Source: Symbiodinium natans (Eukaryota > Sar > Dinophyceae > Suessiales > Symbiodiniaceae). Taken from it: a DNA stretch of 64,000 nucleotides. The position numbers were made by a program, and so were the translations under genes. A model generated the notes under the pieces. That model had not been told where the DNA came from, searched no databases, and saw nothing but the letters and a program-made list of their open reading frames with translations. Within the stretch, counting starts at the first letter, position 1. Each line of letters begins with the position of its first letter. Location: assembly GCA_905221605.1 (NCBI GenBank), contig CAJNDS010000689.1, forward strand, positions 1 through 64,000, read 5' to 3'. Shown here piece after piece: positions 38,892 through 49,655 of this stretch.

Positions 38892-39004
38892 TGAAAACTT
38901 TTTCGAGCGCAAAACGCCTTGTTCGAAGCTCGCAGTTTGAATCCAAAACAGAGTGCTGTACACTGCAGGTTTCTCGGGTTGGTACTTAGGGTAACTGTTT
39001 GTCA
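38892..39004 (-). repeat. 5' LTR
   Basis: TGAAAACTTTTTCGAGCGCA ... AACTGTTTGTCA on the plus strand. Followed on the minus strand by TGGTAGTGGAGC. Confidence 0.8.
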
Positions 39005-39520
39005 AAACTCCATCAGGCCTGATGGAAATTGCATCAGGCCTGTTGGTTTTCAATCAAGATTTCCATCAGGCCTGATGGAAATTGCATCAGGCCTGGTGGA
39101 GATTCCATCAGGCCTGATGGTTTTCAAGCAAGATTCCCATCAGGCCTGATGGTTGTTAATGAAGATGTCCATCAGGCCTGATGGTTTTCAATCAAGATTC
39201 CCAGCAGGCCTGCTGGAAATTCCATCAGGCCTGATGGAAATTCCACCCGGCTTGATGGTTTTCAATCAAATGTCCATCAGGCCTGATGTAAATTCCATGA
39301 GGCCTGATGGTTTTCAATCAAGATTCCCATCAGGCCTGCTGGAAATTCTGTCAGGCCTAATGCAAATTCCATCCGGCTTTGATGGCTTTCAATCAAGATG
39401 TCCATCAGGCCTGATGGATATTGCGTCAGGCCTGATGGTTTTCAAGCACGGTTTCCATGAGGCCTGATGGAAACTCCATCAGGCCTGATGGAACTTCCAT
39501 CAGGCCTGATGGAATTCCCA
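39005..39520. repeat. Palindromic satellite, array 2
   Basis: Continuation of array 1 beyond the LTR element, same CCATCAGGCCTGATGG core and TTTTCAATCAAGATT spacer. Open plus frames with repeated SGLMEI/PDGFQSRF peptides come from the repeat. Confidence 0.97.
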
Positions 39521-39794
39521 GTGTCAAGCCGAGTTGACACCAAGATTCTTGCGGTGACGGAGGTGTGAGCTGACATCTTGCAACAAGGCATTCGCAAGCT
39601 CTCTAAAGAAGCTCGTAAATGTCATTCTTTGTTTGCAACAAGTCTGATGCAACTTCCCGAACTGCTGAGCCCGAAGCCCGGAACCCTAAACCCTAGTCCC
39701 TCAAAAACCCTCAAGTGGCTCTAGGTGCTCTGCTGAGGAGGAAGGCAGGGTTGCAAACCATTGCTGCAGCTGAAATGCGGGTTTCCGAGATTAA

Positions 39795-39880
39795 GGGGTA
39801 CCTTATTGAGGTCCTTCTTCACAGGGAATCCTACTATTTGGGGTCTGGATTAGGGCACCCTTTTTTTCGTAAACCCCCAA
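39795..39880. mobile_element. TIR element family G, opposite orientation
   Basis: GGGGTACCTTATTGAGGTCC at the left and TCGTAAACCCCCAAAATGG at the right match the copy at 14549 read backwards, including TCCTACTATTTGGGG. The terminal repeat at the left is reduced. Confidence 0.7.
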
Positions 39881-40126
39881 AATGGATTTCAGGGTTTATG
39901 GCTTCAAGGTTCAGGGGATACAGTGTGTATGGGGATTTCGGATTTAACCCTGGTATATTAAGTCGACATCCAGAACGCCCAAGCACGCTTCCTGACCTTG
40001 CCATGAGCCCCAAACCCGGCAAAAGACTCTGCCCCCCCCTCCCCCCCACAACCCTCTCCCACCCTAAACCCTAAACTCTAAACCCTAAACCAACCCTGAA
40101 CCCGAAACCCTAAACCCTCCCCGACC

Positions 40127-42175
40127 TCCTCCAGTGGCTCATCCCCAAGATCGCCGCTGCCCAACGGAGCAGATGCCCGGCGAAGCGATTCGGTGCTTTC
40201 CTGTGGTGCTGACTGGAAACTAAAGTTCCCTTCGCAAATTTACTTCCAGATCGTGGTGTATACTATGATTATAACATGACTCTATATACAAAAAATCATA
40301 CATATGATATAGTTGATATCTGTATTTGTGGGCAGTTCTCTAAACTCTGGCGCCTTGTTGACATGAGTGCCTGTTGGAACGGAGACAGAATCTCACGGGG
40401 TTCTGTAGTGGGGGTTTAGGGTTTAAGGGGTTAAAACCCTAAACCCTAAACCCTAAAACCCAAAACCCTAAATCCTAAACCCTAAACCCGAAATCCTAGT
40501 CCTGAAATAAAAGGTTCCCGATTTTGTGGTATATGCGGGGCACCCAAGCCCTTTCGAACCGACACTCGTGAAGCCCTAGGAGCACTGGGAGCCCTGCAGT
40601 CCCTCCGAAGCCTTGAGGGGGCTGGGTTGGGGTTTAGGGTTTAGGGTTCAGGGTTCAGGGTTTAGGGTTTAGGGTTTAGGGTTTGGGGTTTAGGGTTTAG
40701 GGTGTACTCCGGGTGTGTCTCCGCCTCTTGGTGGCCGTCGGTCGACAAAATCTGGAGCTCCATCTTCTGCTGGACGTTTGGGTCACCGTCCTTTAATTTG
40801 GCAATTTCACTCCGTAAAGCCGAAAAAACTCGGCAAACACCCAGATCTTGAAAGACATAATTAACCTCCCCCCTTCAAACTTCAAGCCAAAGCCGAGACT
40901 CCTCGTCCTGTTCGCTGCCCTTCCCAGTTCCCTTCGGCTCCTCTGCCTCTGGCCTCATCCAGTCACAATGAAGACAAGAGGACAAACTTTGTTGATAAAG
41001 TAGGGAAGAGTTAACCTTCACCAACGACACAGACTTTCGGACACCCAAAAAATAGCTATTGGTGAAGCAAGCTTCTCCAGCGTCCTGGAAGCGCCAGGAC
41101 CGTCCAGCAAAGCCAACTCCAGGCCACTGGACGGAGCTCCTGCTGGATCTCCTGCAGGACCTTCCTCCCCTTCGGGGGCTGTTTTCGGAGCACCTCCTTC
41201 CGACATGCTTTCGGGCTGCTCGGCGTCTTCAGTCTGCGTGCCCTGGGAGACTTGGGCACTGGATCCTCCGGGCAAAGCTGCTGCAGGCGCTTCAACTTTC
41301 TCTTCCATGGCCTCTCTGACAGCCGTCTCGTCTCCTGCCTGCGCGTCTGCTTCCTTGTTGGGGCTATGGCCAAAAATTGTCATGTCCATTCCACACTGGG
41401 AAGTTAACAAAACAAAAATGTAAACTTAACACCAACAAGGACCCAGGAGTCTGATGTTGGCTCCTCGTTGGCAGCTGGAACACCCTCTGGGCAGGCCGCG
41501 AAGTGCTCCTTCGTAGAAGCGCTGGGCTCTTCTGCCTGCCCCGTCGATTCCTGCTCCAGGGCGCTGTCACTCCGCCCGTGGAGTCGCTGGTGCGCTTCTT
41601 CCAGCTCCATCCTCATCCGTTCCTTAGCTGCCCTCTTGGGTTGAAACCCTAAACCCTAAACCCTAAACCCTAAACCCTACATCCTGAGCCCTAGATCCCA
41701 AACCCGAAACCCTAAAACCACCCGGGTTGAGCACGGTGGGTTTCCTGTACCGGCAAGCCCTCAAGGTTTAACGAAAGAGCGTGGCATCATCAGGATCCTC
41801 CAAAAAGAACACAGAACAACATCGCCGCCGAAAACCTTACACCCTCAACACTATCTCTAACCCTGGCCCTAAACCCTAAACCCTAAACCCTAAACCCTAA
41901 ACCCTAAACCCTAAACCCTAAACCCTAAACCCTAAACCCTAAACCCTAAACCCTAAACCCTAAACCCTAAACCCTAAACCCTAAACCCTAAACCCTAAAC
42001 CCTAAACCCTAAACCCTAAACCCTAAACCCTAAACCCTAAACCCTAAACCCTAAACCCTAAACCCTAAGGAGGAGATTCGACTTCCTCCTTGGAGGAGTC
42101 GTCCTCTGTGGCACACGCAGCATGGCGGGTCAAGGGCACCCTTCGCACGGACTGCCTCAGCTCAGCTGTTAGGGG
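40127..42175 (-). CDS. Acidic, low-complexity protein gene with telomere-array introns
   Basis: Minus-strand exon chain. The best exon, 41401 to about 41040, has an ORF of 130 codons, acidic and Ala/Pro/Ser-rich (ADAQAGDETAVREAMEEKVE), after a strong acceptor AACTTCCCAG|TGTGG. The exon before it (about 41635-41440) reads MRMELEEAHQRLHGRSDS and looks helical. Further candidates: 42175-42070 (AELRQSVRRVPLTRHAAC, EDDSSKEEVESPP), 40980-40881 (EAEEPKGTGKGSEQDEES), 40855-40703 (SEIAKLKDGDPNVQQKMELQ, coiled-coil-like), 40410-40320 and 40213-40127. Most gaps are CCCTAAA/TTTAGGG arrays. Composition suggests a disordered, PEST-like or chromatin/cytoskeletal protein; no enzyme motif. The exon at 41 kb is fairly convincing, the outer ones less so. 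Confidence 0.5.
41868..42067. repeat. Longest perfect CCCTAAA array (about 28 units)
   Basis: About 200 bp of uninterrupted 7-mer. On the minus strand it reads (TTTAGGG)n between a candidate exon ending VESPP (42070) and the downstream exons of the acidic gene, so it would be an intron. Confidence 0.97.
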
Positions 42176-42222
42176 ACGGGCGGATAGGATTAGGGTTTAG
42201 GGTTTGGGGTTTAGGATTAGGG

Positions 42223-42311
42223 GGGGCCCTTGGGGATATAGACCCTCTGAAGAAGGTCCCTGTTTAAGAGAGCCAGAAGAGGGTCAAGAAGGGTTCCCTT
42301 TCAAGGGACTG
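42223..42311. repeat. Dispersed element P, copy 1
   Basis: GGGGATATAGACCCTCTGAA, GGTCCC, GTTTAAGAGAGCCAGAAGAG and GTTCCCTTT recur at 49332-49430. The ends (GGCCCTTGG...CAAGGGAC) are weak inverted repeats. Confidence 0.85.
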
Positions 42312-42319
42312 TTAACCCC

Positions 42320-43330
42320 CTCAACCCTGAAGCCCCTAAACCTAGACTCCTAAACCCTTAAACTCCCAAACCCCGAAGCCCTTCAACGCAGGGACCCTTC
42401 AACCTTAAAACCCTTTAAAGACCCGAAGCCCCTAAAACCCTAAACCCCTACAACCAAAAGACTTGAACCTCTCCAAGCACGCAAGACAGAAGGAGGACAG
42501 ACTTCGACGAAAGGAGCAGCAACGCCGACCCTGAAGTTGATACTTGCAGAAGTCGTAAGCCCTGGGCCTCAAAGAGTAAGCGTAGACGAGGGTGCTGAGG
42601 CTGTGAAGGGTTTACGGGCTGAATGTGGGTTGAAGGTGCTCCTAAACCCTAAACCCTAAAGTAGCCCCAAAAACCTTAAAGCCTAACACCCCCCAGAGCA
42701 GTGGCCCTTCTACAGCCCCAAAGGCCTGAGCCATGATCAAATTTTGGAGGTATAGGAAGGGCCCGTAGAAGGGACCCTTAATCTTGTCCCCTATATAACC
42801 CACATACATACATATATGTATACCTTGTATAGCTCCTATATACCTAAGTACCCGCAATAACCCCGAAGGTCCCTTCTAAAGGTCTCCCTCAGTTCCTTGA
42901 TAGAACCCCTAACCCCAAAACCCCTACAAGCCCTTACCAGCCCCCCAAAAAACTTTAGCAGGTCCTGAGAAGGCCCTTCAAAAGCCCCTCAAAACCCTAA
43001 ACCCTAAACCCGAACCCTTAACCCTAAACCCCAACCCCTAAACCCTAAACCCTAAACCCTAAACCCTAAACCCTCGCCCCTTAAAACCTTTGCCAAGGCG
43101 CCCCACATCCTCGCGGGCCGCGGCGCCGTAGCGCTGCGGGAGGCCCTCCAGGCGTCGGAGGCTCGAGACCAGGCGCCTGAAGGGTTTTAGAGTCTAGGGT
43201 TTAGGGTGTAGGGTTTAGGGCTACGAGGGTTTAGGGTTTAGGGCTACAAGGGTTTAGGGTTTAGGGCTACAAGGGTTTAGGGTTTAGGGTTCCAAGGTTT
43301 TGGGGTTTAGGCGGGAGTTTCCCCCCGTCC
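42320..43330. other. No gene recognised
   Basis: Degenerate CCCTAAA/CCCCTAAA units, several short TIR-like segments (for example around 42690-42790) and TTTAGGG tracts near 43195-43300. No frame with a motif. Confidence 0.4.
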
Positions 43331-43394
43331 TTTTCTGGGGTTAGATCTGAGTGGGTGCCGACCATCAATATCTAAACACTGTGTGTTGAGTAGT

Positions 43395-43550
43395 GTATAA
43401 CATGCGTATGCATATACACATACATATTATATATATATATATATACACATACAAAGATGTATGTATATACAACAAAGTAGTAAAAGAAATATAAATCAAT
43501 AGACAAATATAGTAAGTAACTGAATAAATAAGTATATATATATATATATA
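43395..43550. repeat. AT microsatellites
   Basis: TATATATATATATACACATA and TATATATATATATATA runs with AAATA words between. The Tyr/Ile-rich ORF here is an artefact. Confidence 0.9.
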
Positions 43551-43835
43551 AGCATTGTTCAGAAATCACATTATCCGGGAAGTGGGTTCGGGGCAGCTTG
43601 CGTTCAAGACGGGTGGGACAGGGACTGAAGAAAACTTACTTGAGGGCATAGCGGCAGCAGCACCCGGTGGCGAACGAAATTGCTGCTTGTGCCAGGAAGC
43701 CCTAAACAAATCCCAAACCCTTCACCCTAAACCACTAAATACCTAAACACCCTAAACCACACCGGTTGAAACGAGTCCAAACATGGCCCCTCCAACCTTT
43801 TTCAACCGAGGCCCCGAACCTTAAACCCTCAAACC

Positions 43836-43912
43836 TGCTCAGAGCTTCTGGGGTTGAAGCTGCTCAGGGTTCTGGAGTCTGGGTCTTGGGGTTTTGCTCT
43901 CAGCCTGGGAAA
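43836..43912. repeat. Dispersed repeat Q, copy 1
   Basis: CTGCTCAGGGTTCTGGAGTC TGGGTCTTGGGG segment recurs, diverged, at 50869-50955. Confidence 0.75.
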
Positions 43913-44462
43913 CCCTAAACGTGTAGATTTGGGGTTTAGGGGTTTAGGGCATTCGGGTTGTAGGTTGTGTTGAGGTGTTCAAGTTGAGGGTCTAAGGTGT
44001 TTTAGAATGCTTTAGGGGTGCAGTGTTTAGGGCACTCAACAGGTCTCACAATGTAGATCAACTCCCACTTCTTGACGCGGGGCTTCGGGCATAGGGCATA
44101 GGCCGAATGAAGAATGAGCCGAATGGACTTTCAATCGGCATCTGCACTGGTTTAGGGCTCAGAGTTCAGGAAGTGCGCTGGTACACCCCTGAACCCTGAA
44201 CCCTAGACCCAATCCCCATGCCCCTCCATAGCTTCAAGCGGCCCTTTCCCTAAACCCTAAACCCTAAACCCTAAACCCTAAACCCTAAACCTTCTTGGCC
44301 ACCCCTCACTTAGAACGCTACTCTGACTGCCCACGAAGGTACAAGTAGACGCTGTGATTAGCAGGCTTCGTTTGCAATCCAAACCGCGAGCATACAGAGG
44401 TGAAAAGGCCGGGGTGTTGCTTGATCTGCAGCGAGATCTTTTGTCGAAAGCTGTGCTCCCTA

Positions 44463-44520
44463 AACTAAACCCTAAACCCTAAACCCTAAACCCTAAACCC
44501 TAAACCCTAAACCCTAAACC
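44463..44520. repeat. CCCTAAA array before a plus-strand candidate exon
   Basis: About eight units, ending AAACCTGCAAG, which would be the 3' splice site for the exon at 44527. Confidence 0.9.
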
Positions 44521-44526
44521 TGCAAG

Positions 44527-44727
44527 ATAGTTGTTTCCCATGAAGGGCAAGTAGCGCACTTCAGGGTGGTGTTGACAGAGGGCTGGGCATACAAGAAGCT
44601 TGTTTCCTCTTCATTAAACACAGAGAGGTCAGAGTTTGACACAGTCTTATCAAAATCTGATGGCAGAGTGTACCAGGCTTATGTACCCTGGATGCTGAAA
44701 AGACACAGGCCTGCGCGGATTGACTAG
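44527..44727 (+). CDS. Candidate terminal exon, unknown
   Basis: After CCTGCAAG| the plus frame is open for 66 codons to TAG: it contains VVSHEGQVAHFRVVLTEGWA and GRVYQAYVPWMLKRHRP. The alternating pattern at the start suggests beta-strands. There is no Met because it would be an internal/terminal exon. No family recognised. A minus-strand frame of 61 codons covers the same region. Confidence 0.4.
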   Translation: MVVSHEGQVAHFRVVLTEGWAYKKLVSSSLNTERSEFDTVLSKSDGRVYQAYVPWMLKRHRPARID

Positions 44728-44804
44728 GGCAAGGGAAGGGCAACATTGTGTGGGGGCTGCAAAATGGCGCGAATGTTAACAGCGCTGCCTGGGGCTCTCA
44801 GATT

Positions 44805-44915
44805 TCAATCTCCCGACTGACGGCCTGAAAGCCCTCTTTCCGGTGTTTTGCCGAGGCGCAGCGTGTGATCCATGTCTGCCACCGATATGTCTTTCTGCAA
44901 CTTCTCGAGCCTCAT
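44805..44915 (-). CDS. Candidate exon, unknown
   Basis: Minus frame from ATG 44915: MRLEKLQKDISVADMDHTLR ... QSGD, stop. Short and basic; it would be convergent with the exon ending at 44727. Confidence 0.25.
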   Translation of the reverse strand: MRLEKLQKDISVADMDHTLRLGKTPERGLSGRQSGD

Positions 44916-44997
44916 CGGTGTTTGGGCAGTAGGGCAAACCCTAAACCCTAAACCCTAAACCCTGAACCCTGAATCCTAAACTGCAAGCCCTGACCCC

Positions 44998-45085
44998 GAC
45001 TTAGTAGGTACGGATAGTAAGGTGGGTTCTGGGGTTTATGACAGGGCTTCTACGGGATACCAAGTAGACTTACTGAGTCAAAGAG
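44998..45085. mobile_element. TIR element family B, diverged
   Basis: GACTTAGTAGGTACGG at the left and AGACTTACTGAGTCAAAGAG at the right resemble family B arms. Confidence 0.45.
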
Positions 45086-45249
45086 CCCCAGATCTGTAAA
45101 CCGTTCTCTAAGCCCAAGCGACAAAGCGCTACCTGTAAAACTGGACAGTGAGCCCCTGCGCAGCAAATGCGCAAGTCATGTTGGCTTCTGCCGTAAAGGA
45201 GTACCCACCCCGCCACCCCAAACCAAACCCTAAAACCGAAAGTGTAGGG

Positions 45250-46440
45250 CATATTTGGGGGGTGGAAGCGCTGAACCCCGAAGACCGCTGAACCCCAAAC
45301 GAGCCACAGCCCCCAGAATGTTGGTGGGGTTTGGGGTTTAGGGTTTAGGGTTTGGGGTTCAGGGGTTCAGGGGTTTGAGGGTTTGAAAAGGGGCAGCCTC
45401 TCTGTCACGCCGAGGCCAAAAGGTTTCGTGGTTACGCCAGGGAGCCCAACGACTTGCGCCACATTCCTAAGCCCTAAGTTCCCAGAAACACGAAGCCTGC
45501 AGCACCCTGGACCCCTAAATCCCAAATGAACACAGTCTACTTATCCAGACTGATTCCTGAAAAAGTATTGATACATTCTTAGTCAGATAAACGAATTTTT
45601 CCCGAGCAACCTCAGCCTGAAGCCCAAAAGAACGGCACCATCAACTCCGGATATCCTTCTCCCATTAGGGTTTAGGGTTTGGGGTTTCGGGTTTAGGGTT
45701 TAGGGTCGGGGCGCTGCCCCAAGCGCGAAGCTAAGCTGCGGCCCATGAAGTTGGCGGCCTGGCTGTTGAAGGGTTCAGAGAGAAGAAGGGACTGGGGTTT
45801 AGGGTTTAGGGTTTAGGGTTTAGGGCTTAGGGTTTAGGGCTTAGGGTTTAAGGAGTAGAGGCCACCGGCGTCTTCCTTTGCTGGATGCTTTTGGGTACAG
45901 AACACAGCCACCGCGACCACCTTTTCGCCCTCACATGTCGGCCTCCCCAAGTCTCTCTGCGCGCCTGAACTTGGGGTTTAGGGTTTAGGGTTTAGGGTTT
46001 AGGGTTTAGGGTTTAGGGTTTAGGGTTTAGGGTTTAGGGTTTAGGGTTTTGGGTTTAGGGTTTAGGGTTTAGGGTTTAGGGTAAATGCCTGCGCATTCGT
46101 GCCTTCGTAGCTGCATATCTTCGGATGTTACCTTGAGAGAAAGGGAACGAAACCCTAAACCCTAAACCCTGAACCCTGAACCCCAATGCGCGGTGCAAGG
46201 CAGGCCTCGGCATTGGCCTCGAGGTTGGCCTGGGAAGGGCTGGAGGTTCCCACAACCTCCGTTGTTATCTTTCTTTGGGGGTTTAGGCTTTAGGGTTTAG
46301 CGTTCTGTAGTATGTTAGCAGCAGTTTCAGAGCGTCGGGGTCTGAGGGCTTCTGGATAATCTGCCTCCCCCCCCCCCCCCCACCCGCCCTTCACCCCTGC
46401 CAGAACTGTTAAAACCGATCTGCTCCGATTTGTGACCGGC
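45250..46440. other. Telomere-type arrays, no gene supported
   Basis: Several TTTAGGG arrays (45330-45360, 45790-45850, 45973-46082) separated by 60-150-bp islands, and a poly-C run at 46368-46380. The islands are open in one or more frames but have no motif. Confidence 0.45.
45973..46082. repeat. TTTAGGG array, about 15 units
   Basis: Perfect except for one TTTTGGG unit. Confidence 0.95.
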
Positions 46441-46449
46441 AATCAAAAA

Positions 46450-46840
46450 TCAGCCAGCAGCCACATGCTCAAAAAACCGTGCTGTCTCAAACATTGCAGT
46501 TGGAAGAGCAATTTTGACAGTTTTGTGCTGGCCGAGTTTTGACATGCTTCTTGTCATTCTAAAACCTAAAAAAGGACAGAGCGCTTAAGATCAAAAACAT
46601 GTTGTATCAAATGTTACAATCGGGGCAAAGGTTTGAACAGTGTTGTGGCAGAAGTTCGGTTATGCTGGCAGAAGTTTAAAACAGCAACATCTGCTAGCTT
46701 TTTTGTCTTAAATCTGAACAGAGAGCCCTCGAAATCAAAAAGCAAGTGTTGTATCGCCTCCAGATCAAAAGTACGTGTTGATCAACTCCTTGCGTTGGAG
46801 TAGAGCAGTTTTGACAGTAGGTTCATCAGCCTCGAGCCAA
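46450..46840. repeat. Three diverged tandem segments of about 130 bp
   Basis: Recurring words ATCAAAAA, TGTTGTATCAA/TGTTGATCAA, GTTGGAAGAGCA/GTTGGAGTAGAGCA and TTTTGACAGT at roughly 46470-46560, 46590-46690 and 46730-46830 suggest old tandem duplication. No gene seen. Confidence 0.45.
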
Positions 46841-47343
46841 GCAAGCTTCGGGGACCTTCTGTTCGTCCGTTAGCCACCTGCAATTGGGGGGCTTTCCTCG
46901 AAGTTCGGGCCCCTTTCGAGGGTTCGTTTCCAAGGGTTTCAAGCTACCAGTATTCACGTACCCAAAACCCAAAACGCTACCAACTCTTTCCTAAGCGCTA
47001 TCAACCTCAGGAAAGTCCCAAATCCGAAACCCCTGACCCCCAAAGTCCAAGTGTTATAGGAGAAAAGGGTTTAGGGCCAAACCCTTCCAGAACAGGAATA
47101 TGAAAACCCTAAACCCTAAACCCTAAACCTTAAACCTTAAACCCCTCCCTCCCCCACAAGCACTGTGCGGGCAGGAGGCAATGCGGGAGTCCTTCATGGC
47201 GACCTGCATCTTGCCAGTAACACTGCACCCTAAACCCTAAACCCTAAACCCTCTCGGCTTGGGGTTCAAGGATTCGGGTCTCGGGCTCCGGGCTGGGCAT
47301 GTTGGTTTTTGCTTAGGGCTTAGTGTTTGACTCGCGTTTAGGG

Positions 47344-47568
47344 TCAGGGTCTGTTTTGATTGACACCTCTGATTCTGACCCCTGAACCCCTTCTGTGCCC
47401 CTCCTCTCCAGTCACGCCCGGGACCCAGAATCCGGTGGGAACATCAGCACACTGCCATGCGAAGCTCTGCAAAGATAGTGATTTCCCGATCAAAAATAGA
47501 CCTATGTACACACCTGGACATATGCATCTGTAGTTCACTGTTTCCTTCATCTCAGTAGGACATCGCAA
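47344..47568 (-). CDS. Possible ORF, unknown (74 codons)
   Basis: Minus frame from ATG: a hydrophobic stretch CPGVYIGLFLIGKSLSLQSF, then a Gly/Arg-rich end. No family. The plus-strand ORF below starts 8 bp away in the opposite direction. Confidence 0.25.
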   Translation of the reverse strand: MRCPTEMKETVNYRCICPGVYIGLFLIGKSLSLQSFAWQCADVPTGFWVPGVTGEEGHRRGSGVRIRGVNQNRP

Positions 47569-47575
47569 ATTTCAC

Positions 47576-47827
47576 ATGTCCTCTATATTTCCATTGGGAA
47601 CCCTCCTCTGTGTGTGCATACTCTCACACGAAGTACTTTCGCATGATTCCATAGGAGATCGTGCATTTTTTCGGCTCCACCCCCTACTGATGGCCGTGCG
47701 AGGTCTCGACCGCGTGACACTTGCAAGCGACGTGCCGAACCTGACGTGCGCTGTCTTGGCAGGGCAGGGTTCAAAGAATAACGACAATCACATATTACTA
47801 CTTTTTGATTCCCAAAACTTGAGTTAA
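47576..47827 (+). CDS. Possible ORF, unknown (83 codons)
   Basis: Starts MSSIFPLGTLLCVCILSHEV (signal-like hydrophobic start) and continues with DRVTLASDVPNLTCAVLAGQ to a stop. Two minus-strand frames are open as well, so it may be chance. Confidence 0.3.
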   Translation: MSSIFPLGTLLCVCILSHEVLSHDSIGDRAFFRLHPLLMAVRGLDRVTLASDVPNLTCAVLAGQGSKNNDNHILLLFDSQNLS

Positions 47828-49331
47828 CCCCTGCCCTAAATCCTAAGCCCTAAATCCAGAACCCTAAGCCCTACACCCCTAACCCCTGACCCCTAAACCC
47901 TAAACCCAGAACCCTCAGCTTTGTCGAGTGGGCCTTCTGCCGCAGGGATCGGACGATGCTGGACAGGTCCGGGCTGCGCGCCTGGGTAGACGTAGGGTTT
48001 AGGGTTTAGGGTTTAGGGTTAAGGGTTAAGGGTTTACGGTTTGGGGTGCAGGCTGGGTTGAGGACTGGGTTGACGACTTTCTACCTTGAGGCCTGCTGCG
48101 TTGGCTGCTTCAGGGCTCAATGTCACAGGGCATAGGGGTTTGGGGTTTAGGGTTTAGGGGTCCGGGTTTAGGACCTGGAGTTTACGGAAACTTCGGATTT
48201 CGGACGGTAGGTCGGTCTTTGTTCGTGTCCCCCTCTGCGCAAGCTTGCCCTAAACCCTAAACCCTAAACCCTAAGCCTTCCAGCCTGAAACCATGAGCCT
48301 TTAAACTCTAAGCCCCCAAACCCTTCAACTCGAAGCCCTTTCATTCTCAACGCCTCAACCATAAACGCTAAAGTGACAGAAGTCCCTCTACATCATAAAG
48401 CCGGTAGGGATTTAGGCGCCTCACATCCCCCGTATAGATACCCTGTAAGGGAGTCTATCGGGTCTCCCCACATACTATGCCACTACTCCTCTTCCTGCTA
48501 CTATCTGACTCGGAACCGAGGCACTACAACCCAATTTGAGCTCATGGCCCCCAAGGGTTTAGGGTTTAGGGTTTAGGGTTTAGGGTCACCCCAAACACTA
48601 GACCTTTCACCTCGATTCCTCAGCGACTTCGGGCCAAAAAATGGGCAAAAAGTCCTTGCACGCTCCTGAGGGGTGAACAAGTACCCCATAAAAAGAAAAG
48701 AAACGGAGGAATAAGATATCCTAAGCCCTAAGGCCTACAACCCTAAACCCTAAACCCTAAACCCTAAACCCTAAACCCCAAACCCTGAACCCCAAAACCG
48801 CCTCGGCTTCTGCCAGCGCCAGCTCCGTGGCACGAAGGTCCGCGTCCCGGCGGCCCAGGACGAGGCGCAGTGCCACGCCGGGGCTGAGGATTTGGGACTT
48901 GGGCTTTTTTAGGGTTTAGGGTTTAGGGTTTAGGGTGAGAAGGGGTGGGCTTAAGGCCTAGTGTATAGAGCCTGGGGTTGAGGATCTTCTACAAAAGGTG
49001 TAACCATGACTCCTAGTACATGGATCTGGGGTTAAGCGTTTTAGGGGCTTAGGGGCGACACTGCTGAAGCTGAACCTCAACACCCCAACCCCCTCCCTTC
49101 CCCCTCCCTCTCCCTGCCAACCCTAAACCCTGAACCCTAAACCCTGAACCCTAAACCCTAAACCCCAAACCCCGAACCCTAAACCCCAAACCCTAAACAA
49201 GAAATGAGCGAGTGAAGCCCGAAGCCTCCTTCAGCCTATCAGCCGCTACGCACTTCAAGACCTTCCTTGCATCAGTTCAGCATGAAACCCTAAACCCTAA
49301 ACCCTAAACCCTAAGCCCTAACATTAGGGGA

Positions 49332-49430
49332 TAGGATTAGGGGGCCTGGGGATATAGACCCTCTGAATAAGGTCCCAGTTTAAGAGAGCCAGAAGAGGGT
49401 TAAGAAGGGGTTCCCTTTTAAGGGTCCCCC
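49332..49430. repeat. Dispersed element P, copy 2
   Basis: GGGGATATAGACCCTCTGAA, TAAGGTCCC, GTTTAAGAGAGCCAGAAGAG and GTTCCCTTTTAAGGG match 42223-42311 closely. Confidence 0.85.
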
Positions 49431-49655
49431 TGATCCTACCTGGAAACATACCACAGGGTCCGGGTGGTTATAAGTAGGGTTGCAGAAGTTGTAGCCAACT
49501 TGCTTGGCACTTATTAAGTGGCTTTATAAATCCACATACCCCTAAGGAACACACCATCAACCCCAAATCCCCAACTCCTCCTCAAGCCTGACCCCCTAGA
49601 CCCTGAACCCTAAACCCCAAACCCTAAACCTTAAACCCTAAACCTGTACACCCGA

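Larger units (their letters stand above)
34627..39004 (-). mobile_element. LTR retrotransposon inserted in the palindromic satellite
   Basis: Direct repeats 34627-34740 (114 bp) and 38892-39004 (113 bp) share AAAACGCCTT, TCGAAGCTCGCAGTTTGAA and TACACT-CAGGTTTCT; both begin TG and end CA. The bases before the left copy (AAATT) and after the right copy (AAACT) look like a 5-bp target duplication, and joining them restores the satellite spacing. Read on the minus strand, the base after the 5' LTR starts TGGTAGTGGAGC, a primer-binding-site-like sequence similar to the initiator-Met tRNA type, and GAGGCGGGG precedes the 3' LTR as a short polypurine tract. The gag-like MDPAQQLAQMASAALQAA frame starts at 38389. 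Stops and telomere-type tracts (about 36000-37200) show it is dead. Copia or Gypsy class cannot be decided. Confidence 0.75.

Noticed and set aside
38919-39467. ORFs through the palindromic array (repeated SGLMEI, PDGFQSRF peptides)
   Set aside because: The peptide repeats follow directly from the DNA satellite; no start context or domain.
41868-42067. Array as a true chromosome end
   Set aside because: Unique sequence and open islands continue on both sides, and many other arrays in both orientations lie inside the window. A terminal telomere would be at an end and in one orientation.
43372-43569. Tyr/Ile-rich minus ORF
   Set aside because: Encoded by TA/CATA microsatellites.
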